A stretch of DNA of 64,000 bases from Aquincola tertiaricarbonis. Lineage in GTDB: Bacteria > Pseudomonadota > Gammaproteobacteria > Burkholderiales > Burkholderiaceae_C. The notes beneath the pieces are model-generated. The model ran no database searches, was not told the DNA's origin, and worked only from the letters and a program-made list of their open reading frames with translations. Position numbers and translations under genes: made by a program. Shown here piece by piece: positions 7,919-15,680 of this stretch. Where the stretch lies: positions 62,001-126,000 of the forward strand of contig NZ_JZUE01000004.1 of NCBI RefSeq assembly GCF_000969605.1. The letters are read 5' to 3'. The number at the start of each line of letters is the position of its first letter. Position 1 is the stretch's first letter.

Positions 7919-8990
7919 CCCCACGGCCGGCGCACCCAGCCGGCGCGGCGGTGCCGGCCCGTCGGACCACAAGGCGGTGACGGTGGACGGCCACACGATC
8001 ATGGTGCCGGTGCACACCTCGGGCGCCTGGCAGTCACCCTTCATGGCCGAGGCGCCCGACGCGGCCGGCGCCAGCGTGCTCAAGCGCGGCAGCATCCCCA
8101 TCGCGCAGATCGCCTTTCCGCGGCAGCCGCGCTTCTACGCGCTGCAGACGATGGACGGCGTGCCCTACTCGCACATCGCCACGCTGCATGGCGCCGACGT
8201 GCTGGCCACCACGGTGCTGCAGACCTGCATCCGCTACGAGAGCCGGCGCAAGAGCTGCAAGTTCTGCGCGATCGGGCAGTCGCTGGCGGCCGGCCGCACC
8301 ATCGCCCACAAGACGCCGGAGCAACTGGCCGAGGTCGCCCGCATGGCGGTGCTGCTGGATGGCGTGAAGCACATGGTGATGACCACCGGCACGCCGCCCG
8401 GCGACGACCGCGGCGCGCGGGTGCTGGCCGACAGCGCCTTCGCGATCAAGGCCGGCCTGCCCGCCGGCCGCACGCTGCCGCTGCAGGGCCAGTGCGAGCC
8501 GCCCGACGACGACCGCTGGTTCACGCGCCTGCAGGCCGCCGGCATCGACACCCTGGGCATGCACCTGGAAGCGGTGACGCCCGCGGTGCGCGAACGCATC
8601 ATGCCGGGCAAGGCCACGGTACCGGTCTCGCGCTACCTCACGGCCTTCGAGGCGTCGGTGAAGGTGTTCGGCCGCGGCCAGGTCAGCACCTACATGCTGG
8701 CCGGGCTGGGGGACACGCGCGAAGAGATCCTCGCGATGTGCGCCACGCTGGTGGGCCTGGGCGTGTACCCGTTCGTGGTGCCCTTCGTGCCGATCAGCGG
8801 CACGCCGCTGGAGGACCATCCGGCGCCCGATGCGGGCTGGATGAAGTCGATCCTGGAGCCGCTGGGCGCCATGGTCTCGCGCGCCGGGCTGCGCTCGGTG
8901 GACATCAAGGCCGGCTGCGGCAAGTGCGGCGCATGTTCGTCGCAGTCGCAGTACGAGACGACCGGCGCCGGCGCGGAGCTGGCCGCATGA
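7830..8990 (+). CDS. nitD: MSMEG_0568 family radical SAM protein
   Basis: This is a radical S-adenosylmethionine enzyme of 386 residues, one of the fixed members of the Nit1C cluster. The iron-sulfur ligands appear as Cys133, Cys143 and Cys146, a C-x9-C-x2-C spacing rather than the usual C-x3-C-x2-C. A second cysteine group near the C-terminus (Cys363, Cys366, Cys369 in [10 protein letters not shown]) could bind another cluster or metal. The start at 7830 has GAGGGAC five bases upstream but overlaps the nitrilase gene by 89 nt. An ATG at 7881 (MTELQSHG) is the alternative. It overlaps the next gene by ATGA. The reaction is unknown. Confidence 0.93.
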   Translation: MSLTTHLPPPSAAARQLMTELQSHGLRLLDPTAGAPSRRGGAGPSDHKAVTVDGHTIMVPVHTSGAWQSPFMAEAPDAAGASVLKRGSIPIAQIAFPRQPRFYALQTMDGVPYSHIATLHGADVLATTVLQTCIRYESRRKSCKFCAIGQSLAAGRTIAHKTPEQLAEVARMAVLLDGVKHMVMTTGTPPGDDRGARVLADSAFAIKAGLPAGRTLPLQGQCEPPDDDRWFTRLQAAGIDTLGMHLEAVTPAVRERIMPGKATVPVSRYLTAFEASVKVFGRGQVSTYMLAGLGDTREEILAMCATLVGLGVYPFVVPFVPISGTPLEDHPAPDAGWMKSILEPLGAMVSRAGLRSVDIKAGCGKCGACSSQSQYETTGAGAELAA

Positions 8991-9568
8991 ACGCCCTGCT
9001 GGCCGCGCCGGGGGATGCGCCGCAGGACGCGCAGGCCGCCGACTTCAAGCCCTGCGAGTTCCGCATCAAGTGGGCCAGCGCCGGATGGGAGCAGCGCGAA
9101 GCCCTTGCGCTGCGCCGTGCGGTGTTCTGCATCGAGCAGGGCGTGTTCGTCGGCGACGATCTGGACGCGGTGGATGCGCAGGCGCAGACGCTGGTGGCAC
9201 TGTCCTGCGTGGGCGGGCTGCCCGACCAGGTGGTGGGCACGGTGCGCATCCACCAGGCCGAGCCGGGGCTGTGGTGGGGCTCGCGGCTGGCGGTGCATGC
9301 GGCCTTCCGCCACCACGGCCGCATCGGCGCCGGCCTGATCCGGCTGGCGGTGGCCAGCGCCCATGCGCGCGGCTGCCGGGTGTTCCTGGCGCATGTGCAG
9401 CAGCAGAACGCGGCCATGTTCCAGCGCCTGCACTGGCAGCCGCTGAATCACGCGCTGCTGCACGGCCGGCCGCATGTGCTGATGCAGGCCGACCTGGTGG
9501 CCTATCCGCCCTGCGTGGATGTCTATACAGGTCACGTGACGCGCAGCAGCGCGCCCGCCGCGGCATGA
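8987..9568 (+). CDS. nitE: MSMEG_0567/Sll0786 family GNAT acetyltransferase
   Basis: This is a GCN5-related N-acetyltransferase of 193 residues. The central region has an acetyl-CoA binding pattern, HHGRIGAGLIRLAVASA, after the beta-4 strand (SRLAVHAAF). It is a member of the Nit1C cluster and probably acylates an amine intermediate made by the neighbouring enzymes; the substrate is unknown. The ATG at 8987 overlaps the stop of the radical SAM gene (ATGA), which indicates translational coupling. A longer in-frame extension upstream lies inside the radical SAM gene and is a frame shadow. Confidence 0.9.
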   Translation: MNALLAAPGDAPQDAQAADFKPCEFRIKWASAGWEQREALALRRAVFCIEQGVFVGDDLDAVDAQAQTLVALSCVGGLPDQVVGTVRIHQAEPGLWWGSRLAVHAAFRHHGRIGAGLIRLAVASAHARGCRVFLAHVQQQNAAMFQRLHWQPLNHALLHGRPHVLMQADLVAYPPCVDVYTGHVTRSSAPAAA

Positions 9569-9603
9569 GCGCCGCCGCCCGGCCGCCCGAAAGCGGCGCT
9601 CAT

Positions 9604-9631
9604 CCCGCTCGGCGGGATCCCGCGCAGCGGG
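9604..9631 (+). other. Hairpin abutting the ribosome-binding site of the PurM-like gene
   Basis: CCCGCT (9604-9609) pairs with AGCGGG (9626-9631). Between them lies the 12-bp palindrome GCGGGATCCCGC (9612-9623), giving a two-tier hairpin with a GATC loop. The 3' arm runs directly into the GGGAGGG ribosome-binding site (9629-9635) of the next gene, so folding could hide part of it. The hairpin fills the 74-nt gap left when the PurM-like gene starts at GTG 9643, and is the only real spacer inside the operon. Confidence 0.5.
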
Positions 9632-9642
9632 AGGGTGCTCCA

Positions 9643-10659
9643 GTGAGCGAAGCCGATCCAGCCCAGCGCCTGTGCGAAGCCCTGCGCGCCAGCCGCGGCT
9701 TCCTGCACAAGCAGGACATCGGCAGCGCCATGGACCTGCTGGCGCAGGCCCGCCCGGTGGCCGCGCCGGGTGTGCTGTCGGTGCCCAATGGCGACGACTG
9801 CGCGGCCATCGCCGATGGCGCTGGCGGCCACCTGCTGTTCGCCATCGAAGGCTTCGTCGACGACTTCGTCGAGCGGGAGCCGTGGTTCGCCGGCTGGTGC
9901 GGCGTGATGGTCAACCTGAGCGACGTCGCCGCGATGGGTGGCCGGCCGCTGGCCGTGGTGGATGCGCTGTGGAGCGCCGACAGCGCCGCCGCGGAGCCGC
10001 TGATGCAGGGCCTGGTGGCGGCCTGCGAACACTACGGCGTGCCGCTGGTGGGCGGCCACAGCAACCACCGCAGCAGCCGCTCGCAACTGGCCGTGGCGGT
10101 GCTGGGCCGCGCCCGGCGGCTGCTCACCAGCTTCGATGCCCGGCCGGGCGACGTGCTGGTGATGGCGGTCGACCTGCGCGGGCGCTGGCAGGAGCCCTAT
10201 CCCTACTGGAATGCCGCCACCGGCGCGCCGGCCGAGCGCCTGCGGGCCGACCTCGAGCTGCTGCCGCAACTGGCCGAAGCAGGGCTGGCCGATGCGGCCA
10301 AGGACATCAGCATGGCCGGCGTGCTGGGCACCGCGCTGATGCTGCTGGACTGCTCTCGCGCTGGCGCGGTGATCGACGTCGACGCGATACCCCGGCCGCC
10401 CACGGTGACGGAAGGCGACGACGCAGCGCTGCTGCGCTGGCTCACCGCCTTCCCCAGCTATGGCTTCGTGCTCAGCGTGCGGCCTGCGCAGGTGCCGGCG
10501 GTGCTGCGGCACTTCCAGGCCCGCGACATCGCGGCAGCGGCCATCGGCGAGGTGACGGCCGCGCCCACGGTGCAGCTGCACCACCGCGGCGGCCGGGCCC
10601 CGCTGTGGGACCTGGCGGCCCGGCCCTTCATCACCGCCCGGGGGCCGGCGCATGGTTGA
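9643..10659 (+). CDS. nitF: Sll0787 family AIR synthase-like (PurM-fold) protein
   Basis: This 338-residue protein has the ATP-binding fold of aminoimidazole ribonucleotide synthetase/selenophosphate synthetase, with the acidic motif PNGDDCAAIAD near residue 47 and a GGHSNHRSSRS loop. It belongs to the Nit1C cluster and probably activates a carbonyl or amide oxygen with ATP; the substrate is unknown. The GTG at 9643 was chosen because GGGAGGG lies 7 nt upstream and the product then begins SEADPAQRLCEALRASRG, as in the family. An upstream ATG at 9565 would overlap the acetyltransferase stop (ATGA) but adds 26 residues of low-complexity sequence. It overlaps the next gene by 8 nt. Confidence 0.88.
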   Translation: MSEADPAQRLCEALRASRGFLHKQDIGSAMDLLAQARPVAAPGVLSVPNGDDCAAIADGAGGHLLFAIEGFVDDFVEREPWFAGWCGVMVNLSDVAAMGGRPLAVVDALWSADSAAAEPLMQGLVAACEHYGVPLVGGHSNHRSSRSQLAVAVLGRARRLLTSFDARPGDVLVMAVDLRGRWQEPYPYWNAATGAPAERLRADLELLPQLAEAGLADAAKDISMAGVLGTALMLLDCSRAGAVIDVDAIPRPPTVTEGDDAALLRWLTAFPSYGFVLSVRPAQVPAVLRHFQARDIAAAAIGEVTAAPTVQLHHRGGRAPLWDLAARPFITARGPAHG

Positions 10660-12112
10660 TCCGGCGCATCGCAAGCTGCGCATTGCGCTGCTGACCCATT
10701 CGGTCAACCCGCGCGGCGGCGTGGTGCATGTGCTGGAACTGGGCCGCGCGCTGCAGGCCGCGGGCCATGCGGTGACGGTGATGGCCCCGGCCACGCCGGG
10801 CCAGCGCTTCTTCCGCGACACGCCCTGCGCGGTCGAATATGCGCCGCTTGGGCCCGCGCCAGCGGGCGCGGGCGGCTCGCTGGCCGCCAGCGTGGCCCAC
10901 CGCATCGATGCGATGCGCAACCATCTCGGGGTCACCCAGGCCGCCCGCCGATTCGACGTGCTGCATGCACACGACGGCATCGGCGGCAATGCGCTGGCCG
11001 ACCTGAAGGCGCGGGGCGACATCGCCGGCTACGTGCGCACGGTGCACCACGTCGACCACTTTCCCGACGAACAGGTGCAGGCCTGGGAAACCCGCAGCCT
11101 GCGCCAGGCCGGCCTGCTGCTGTGCGTCAGCCGCGTGTGGCAGCAGCGGCTGCAGCGGGCGCACGGCCTGCGCGCGCAGCGTGTGCACAACGGCATCGAC
11201 CTGCAGCGCTACTCGCCCGCCCGCCAGCCGGAGGACGAGGCCATCGCCGCGCAGCTCGGGCTGTCGGGTGCATCGCCCATCGTGCTGGCCATGGGCGGCA
11301 TCGAGGCGCGCAAGAACAGCCTGCGGCTGCTGCAGGCGTTCATCCTCCTGCGCCGCGGCCTGCCGAGGGCGCGGCTGGTGATCGCCGGTGGCGCCAGCGT
11401 GCTTGGCCATGCCGGCGAGGTGTCCGCCTTCCATGCGCTGATGGCCGGGGCCGGCCTGCAGCCGGGCCCCGACGTGCTGCTCACCGGCCCGGTGCCCGAT
11501 GCGCAGGTGCCGGCCCTGTACCGCAGCGCCAACGTGCTGGCCATGCCTTCGCTGCTGGAAGGCTTCGGCCTGGCGGCGCTGGAGGCGCTGGCCTGCGGCA
11601 CCCGCGCGGTGGTCTCCCGCATCGCGCCGTTCACCGAGCACTTCGCGCCCCACGGCGACGTGCACTGGGCCGACCCGGTGGATGCGGCCAGCATCGCCGC
11701 CGCGCTGCGCGAGGCGGTGGCGCTGGGCCGCCGCACACCGCCCGCCGTCTGCGGCCGCTTCGGCTGGCCGGCCAGCGCCTTGCGCCACGCGGCGCTGTAC
11801 CGATCTTTCCTGCAAGGAGACCGCATGCCCGCCATGCACTACCAGCTGCGCTGGCCCGATGCCAGCGAGACCACCTGCTATTCCCCTTCGTTGGTGATCA
11901 AGGACTACTTCCAGCCCGGCGCGCAGTACCCGCTGCCCGACTTCCTGCAGCGGGTGCGCGAGGCCACGCAGATCGCCTCCGACCGCGTGGCCGCGAAGTA
12001 CGGCTTTGCCTGCTCGATGGCGGCCGACCAGCTCGACACCATCGAGGCCACCGCCGCCCGCTTTGCCGACCGTCCCGACGCCCGGGTGCAGGTCGTCGCC
12101 TTCCAGGAGTGA
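10652..12112 (+). CDS. MSMEG_0565-type glycosyltransferase fused in frame to MSMEG_0570-type protein
   Basis: This is a continuous 486-residue reading frame. Residues 1 to about 391 are a GT-B glycosyltransferase: N-terminal [18 protein letters not shown], and the donor-site E-x7-E motif in [14 protein letters not shown]. Residues from about 392 onward match the roughly 95-residue MSMEG_0570 nitrogen-starvation protein, normally a separate gene. No stop codon separates the two parts. A strong ribosome-binding site and ATG are still present at the junction (11814-11827), so both a fusion and a separate small protein may be made. The start at 10652 overlaps the PurM-like gene by 8 nt. The transferred sugar and acceptor are unknown. 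Confidence 0.85.
   Translation: MVDPAHRKLRIALLTHSVNPRGGVVHVLELGRALQAAGHAVTVMAPATPGQRFFRDTPCAVEYAPLGPAPAGAGGSLAASVAHRIDAMRNHLGVTQAARRFDVLHAHDGIGGNALADLKARGDIAGYVRTVHHVDHFPDEQVQAWETRSLRQAGLLLCVSRVWQQRLQRAHGLRAQRVHNGIDLQRYSPARQPEDEAIAAQLGLSGASPIVLAMGGIEARKNSLRLLQAFILLRRGLPRARLVIAGGASVLGHAGEVSAFHALMAGAGLQPGPDVLLTGPVPDAQVPALYRSANVLAMPSLLEGFGLAALEALACGTRAVVSRIAPFTEHFAPHGDVHWADPVDAASIAAALREAVALGRRTPPAVCGRFGWPASALRHAALYRSFLQGDRMPAMHYQLRWPDASETTCYSPSLVIKDYFQPGAQYPLPDFLQRVREATQIASDRVAAKYGFACSMAADQLDTIEATAARFADRPDARVQVVAFQE
11825..12112 (+). CDS. MSMEG_0570-type nitrogen starvation protein, possible internal start within the fused gene
   Basis: This is an in-frame internal initiation candidate: AAGGAGA at 11814-11820 followed by ATG at 11825 would yield a free 95-residue protein beginning [17 protein letters not shown] second ATG lies at 11834. 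The protein is acidic and soluble with no catalytic motif that I recognise; members always accompany the Nit1C genes. The retained ribosome-binding site suggests that the ancestor was an independent gene and that the preceding stop was lost. Whether the free form is translated cannot be decided from sequence. Confidence 0.55.
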   Translation: MPAMHYQLRWPDASETTCYSPSLVIKDYFQPGAQYPLPDFLQRVREATQIASDRVAAKYGFACSMAADQLDTIEATAARFADRPDARVQVVAFQE

Positions 12113-12117
12113 CGAGC

Positions 12118-13488
12118 ATGACCCGCACCCACGAACACCATGCCGTCGTCATCGTCGGCGGCGGACAGGCCGGCCTGTCGATGAGTGCCTGCCTGCAGCA
12201 GGCCGGCATCGGCCACGTGGTGTTCGAGAAGCACACCGCCCTGCATGTGTGGCAGAGCCGCCGCTGGGACAACTTCTGCCTGGTGACGCCCAACTGGCAG
12301 TGCGACCTGCCGGGCCACCCCTATGCCGGCGACGATCCGCACGGCTTCATGAAGAAGGACGAGATCGTGGCGTACCTGGCCGCCTTCCGCCGCAAGGTGG
12401 CGCCGCCGCTGCGCGAGGGCGTGGCGGTGCGCCTGGTCAAGCCGCGGCCGCAGGGCGGCTATGACGTGCAGTACAGCGTGGGCACCGACACCGCGCTGCG
12501 GCACTGCACCGCCGACCAGGTGGTGGTGGCCTCGGGCGGCTACCACCTGCCCATCGTGCCGCGCATGGCCGAGCGGCTGCCCGCGGGCCTGAAGCAGCTG
12601 CACTCCGAGCAGTACCGCAATGCGGCCGAGCTGCCGCCCGGCGCGGTGCTGGTGGTGGGCTCGGGCCAGAGCGGCGCGCAGATCGCCGAGGACCTGCACC
12701 TGGCCGGCCGCCAGGTGGTGCTGGCGGTGGGCGAGGCACCCCGCTGCGCCCGCTTCTACCGCGGCCGCGACGTGGTGGACTGGCTGGCCGACATGGGCTA
12801 CTACGAGATGCCGGTGGGCCAGCATCCGCTGCGCGAAGGCGTGCGCGACAACACCAACCACTACGTGACCGGCCGCGACGGCGGGCGCGACATCGACCTG
12901 CGCCGCTTCGCGCTGCAGGGCATGCAGCTCCATGGCGCGCTGGAAGGCGTGGACAGCGCCGCCGATGGCGCGGTGACGCTGCGCTTCAAGCCGGGCCTGG
13001 CGGCCGTGCTGGACAAGGCCGACGCCATCTACAACGGCATCAACGCCAGCATCGACCAGTACATCGAGCGCCAGGGCATCGAGGCCCCGCCGCCCAGCCG
13101 CTACGAGCCGGTGTGGGTGCCGCCGGAAGAGCGCACCACGCTCGACCTGCAGGCCGCCGGCATCGGCAGCGTGGTGTGGTGCATCGGCTTCGCGCCCGAC
13201 TTCTCCTGGCTGGACGCGCCGGTGTTCAATGGCCGCGGACAGCCGCAGCACGAGCGCGGCGTCACCGCCCTGCCCGGCCTGTACTTCCTGGGCCTGCCGT
13301 GGCTGCACACCTGGGGCTCGGGCCGCTTCTCCGGCGTGGCGCGGGATGCGCGGCACCTGGCCGAGGTGATCGCCGCCGAGCAGGAACGGCGCGGCAGCGA
13401 CGGCGCGCCGGCCGCCCGCGTGGCCCGCACCGTGGCCAGCGGCGCCTCGGGCAACGGCTCGGTGAGGCCGCGCACGCCGGGGCAGTGA
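12118..13488 (+). CDS. nitH: MSMEG_0569 family flavin-dependent oxidoreductase
   Basis: This 456-residue flavoprotein resembles flavin monooxygenases. The N-terminal FAD site is [15 protein letters not shown] (about residues 12-26), and a second Rossmann motif for NAD(P)H is [15 protein letters not shown] at about residue 180. It is the last gene of the Nit1C operon and probably oxidises the pathway product at carbon or nitrogen. The ATG at 12118 has AGGAG at 12105-12109, just ahead of the upstream stop. The C-terminal 30 residues are low-complexity. It converges on the Bug receptor gene with only 10 bp between stops. Confidence 0.92.
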   Translation: MTRTHEHHAVVIVGGGQAGLSMSACLQQAGIGHVVFEKHTALHVWQSRRWDNFCLVTPNWQCDLPGHPYAGDDPHGFMKKDEIVAYLAAFRRKVAPPLREGVAVRLVKPRPQGGYDVQYSVGTDTALRHCTADQVVVASGGYHLPIVPRMAERLPAGLKQLHSEQYRNAAELPPGAVLVVGSGQSGAQIAEDLHLAGRQVVLAVGEAPRCARFYRGRDVVDWLADMGYYEMPVGQHPLREGVRDNTNHYVTGRDGGRDIDLRRFALQGMQLHGALEGVDSAADGAVTLRFKPGLAAVLDKADAIYNGINASIDQYIERQGIEAPPPSRYEPVWVPPEERTTLDLQAAGIGSVVWCIGFAPDFSWLDAPVFNGRGQPQHERGVTALPGLYFLGLPWLHTWGSGRFSGVARDARHLAEVIAAEQERRGSDGAPAARVARTVASGASGNGSVRPRTPGQ

Positions 13489-13498
13489 ACCCGCCCGC

Positions 13499-14476
13499 TC
13501 ACTCCGGCTGCAGACCCGCGGCCGCCAGCATCTGCTCCGCATGCGCCAGCTCGGCGCGCAGGGCCTCGGTGTATTCGGCCGGGGTGCTGGGCGCCACGGC
13601 GCCGCCCAGGGCTTCGATGCGGGCGCGGGTCTCGGGCTGGGCCAGCACCGTGCGCAGGCTGTCGCTCAGCAGCTTGACGATGGCCGGCGGCGTGCCGGCG
13701 GGCACCGACAGGCCGCCGATGGAGGTGAGCGACACCGGCACGCCGGCTTCCGCCAGCGTGGGCACCTCGGGCAGGCGCGGATGGCGCAGCGCCGCGCTCA
13801 CCGCCAGCGGCACCAGGCGCTGGCTCTGCAGGTGCGGCAGCGCCACCGAGGTGATGGCCAGCGTGAAGTCCACCTGCCGCGCGATCACCGCATTGGTGGA
13901 CTCGGTGGCGCCCTTGTAGGGAATGTGGGTGGCGCTGATGCCGGCCGCGCGCAGCATCAGGGCCGCGCCCAGGTGCGCGGGCGAGCCGATGCCGCCACTG
14001 GCGTACATCAGCTGCCCGGGCTGCTTGCGCGCCCGCTCCACCAGCTGCTGCACCGTGCTGAAGCCGCTGCCGGCATGGGTGACCAGCGTGAGGTCGGACA
14101 CGCCGATGCGGCCCACATGCTCGAAGTCCTTCATCACGTCGAAGCCCGGCTTCTTGTACATGCGCATGCTGGTGGCCATCGGCGAGCCGGAATACACCCA
14201 GGTGTAGCCATCGGGCGCCGCACGCGCGGCCGTCTGCGCACCCAGGTTGCCGGCCGCGCCGGGCTTGTTCTCCACCACGATGTTCTGCTTGAGCAGCGTG
14301 CCCATGGCCTCGGCCACCACCCGCACCGTGTTGTCGGGCGAGGTGCCGGCCAGGTAGGGCACCACCCAGCGGATGGGCCGCGAGGGGTAGCGCTCCTGCG
14401 CGGTGGCGGCCGTGCCGGCCAGCAGGGCCAGGGCCCCGGCGGCCAGGCGCCGGATGGTGCGGTTCATCGTCGTCAT
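13499..14476 (-). CDS. Bug-type tripartite tricarboxylate transporter receptor
   Basis: This periplasmic solute-binding protein of the Bug/TctC family has 325 residues, with a signal peptide ending near TAATAQ. Family marks are the first strand-loop VVPYLAGTSPDN and the NKPGAAGNLG segment. It delivers carboxylates to a TctAB membrane pair, which is not in this window. The ATG at 14476 overlaps the stop of the acyl-CoA dehydrogenase gene (ATGA) and has GAGGAGA upstream; ATG 14467 is possible. Genetic coupling to an acyl-CoA ligase and dehydrogenase suggests that it binds the carboxylic acid they degrade. Confidence 0.93.
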   Translation of the reverse strand: MTTMNRTIRRLAAGALALLAGTAATAQERYPSRPIRWVVPYLAGTSPDNTVRVVAEAMGTLLKQNIVVENKPGAAGNLGAQTAARAAPDGYTWVYSGSPMATSMRMYKKPGFDVMKDFEHVGRIGVSDLTLVTHAGSGFSTVQQLVERARKQPGQLMYASGGIGSPAHLGAALMLRAAGISATHIPYKGATESTNAVIARQVDFTLAITSVALPHLQSQRLVPLAVSAALRHPRLPEVPTLAEAGVPVSLTSIGGLSVPAGTPPAIVKLLSDSLRTVLAQPETRARIEALGGAVAPSTPAEYTEALRAELAHAEQMLAAAGLQPE

Positions 14477-15669
14477 GTCGTCGTCTCCTCTTGTCTTGGC
14501 GCCAGCAGCTCGCGGGCGATGGTGTTGCGCTGGATCTCGCTGGTGCCGGTGAGCACCCGGTACATGCGCAGCATGCGGAACAGGAACTCCACCCGGCTGC
14601 CCTGCACGATGCCCTCGCCGCCCAGCACCTGCACCGCGCGGTCGGCGATGCGGAAGGCCGCCTCCGAGCAGAACAGCTTGGCCATCGAGGCCTCGCCGCG
14701 GGCATCGGCATCGTGCTCCAGCCGGCGGGCCACGCCGAGCATCAGCGCCCGCGCAGCGGCCAGGTCGGTGGCCATGTCGGCCAGCAGGTGCTGCACCGCC
14801 TGGAAGCCGGCGATGGGCTGGCCGAACTGCCGGCGCCGCAGCGCATGGGCGCAGGCGTCCTGCAGCGCCAGCCGGGCCAGGCCCAGCATGGCCGGGCAAT
14901 GCAGCAGCCGGTTGACGGTGATGCGGCCCAGCGCCAGCGCCAGGCCGCGGCCACGCTCGCCCAGCTGGTTGGCCGCCGGGATGCGGCAGTCCTCCAGGTG
15001 GATGTTGCCGGTGTGGGACTGGCCGGCCATCGTCCTGTAGCCGGCCTCCACCCGGAAGCCCGGCCGCTCGCGTTCGACCAGGAAGGCCGTGGTCTCGCGG
15101 CGCAGAGGATCGTCCCCCGTGGCCGCGATCACGATGGCCATGTCGCAGAACGGCGCACCGGAGATGAAGCGCTTGACGCCATTGAGCACGAAGCCGTCGC
15201 CATCGGGCTTGGCGCGGGTCTGCACCGCGCCGGCATCGGAGCCGGCCTCCGGCTCGGTGATGGCGAAGCAGATGGCCTTCTCGGCCCGCGCCACCGGCAG
15301 CACCAGCCGCTCCATCTGCTCGGGCGTGGCGCTGCGCACCAGCGCACCCAGCCGCGGCGGGCCGGAGAGTTCGCCCAGCACATGCGGCGCGAAAGGCGAT
15401 CCGGTGGCGTAGATGGCCTCCTTGATCAGCGCATGGTCGTGCAGGCCGAAGCCGGCGCCGCCCAGCGCGCCTGGCAGGGTCATGCCGTAGAAGCCGCGCT
15501 GGTGCGACAGCTTCCACACCTGCTGCAGCAGCGGCCGCGGCGCGCCGTTGTCATGGCTGATGCGGTGCTCGCGGGCCAGCGGGTCCAGCTCGTCATGGAT
15601 GAAGGCCTGCACCCGGCGGATGAAGTCGGCCGCGGCCCCGGTGCCTTCGAAGAAGGTGTCCTGTTGCAT
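14473..15669 (-). CDS. Acyl-CoA dehydrogenase family protein
   Basis: This 398-residue flavoenzyme should oxidise an acyl-CoA at the alpha-beta bond. FAD and substrate motifs are visible: ITEPEAGSDA, the RRRQFGQPIAGFQ segment, and GTSEIQRNTIARELL at the C-terminus. In medium-chain enzymes the catalytic glutamate lies just before the GT of that last motif. Here the residues are LTGTSE, so the base must come from elsewhere or the activity differs. The start at ATG 15669 is 11 bp from the ligase stop, and the 3' end is coupled to the Bug gene by ATGA. Ligase, dehydrogenase and receptor form one operon. Confidence 0.92.
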   Translation of the reverse strand: MQQDTFFEGTGAAADFIRRVQAFIHDELDPLAREHRISHDNGAPRPLLQQVWKLSHQRGFYGMTLPGALGGAGFGLHDHALIKEAIYATGSPFAPHVLGELSGPPRLGALVRSATPEQMERLVLPVARAEKAICFAITEPEAGSDAGAVQTRAKPDGDGFVLNGVKRFISGAPFCDMAIVIAATGDDPLRRETTAFLVERERPGFRVEAGYRTMAGQSHTGNIHLEDCRIPAANQLGERGRGLALALGRITVNRLLHCPAMLGLARLALQDACAHALRRRQFGQPIAGFQAVQHLLADMATDLAAARALMLGVARRLEHDADARGEASMAKLFCSEAAFRIADRAVQVLGGEGIVQGSRVEFLFRMLRMYRVLTGTSEIQRNTIARELLAPRQEETTT

Positions 15670-15680
15670 GGCGGGCCTCG

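Noticed and set aside
13484-13503. AGTGA-N10-TCACT at the convergent junction of the flavin oxidoreductase and Bug genes
   Set aside because: The arms are only 5 bp and arise mostly from the two facing TGA stop codons.
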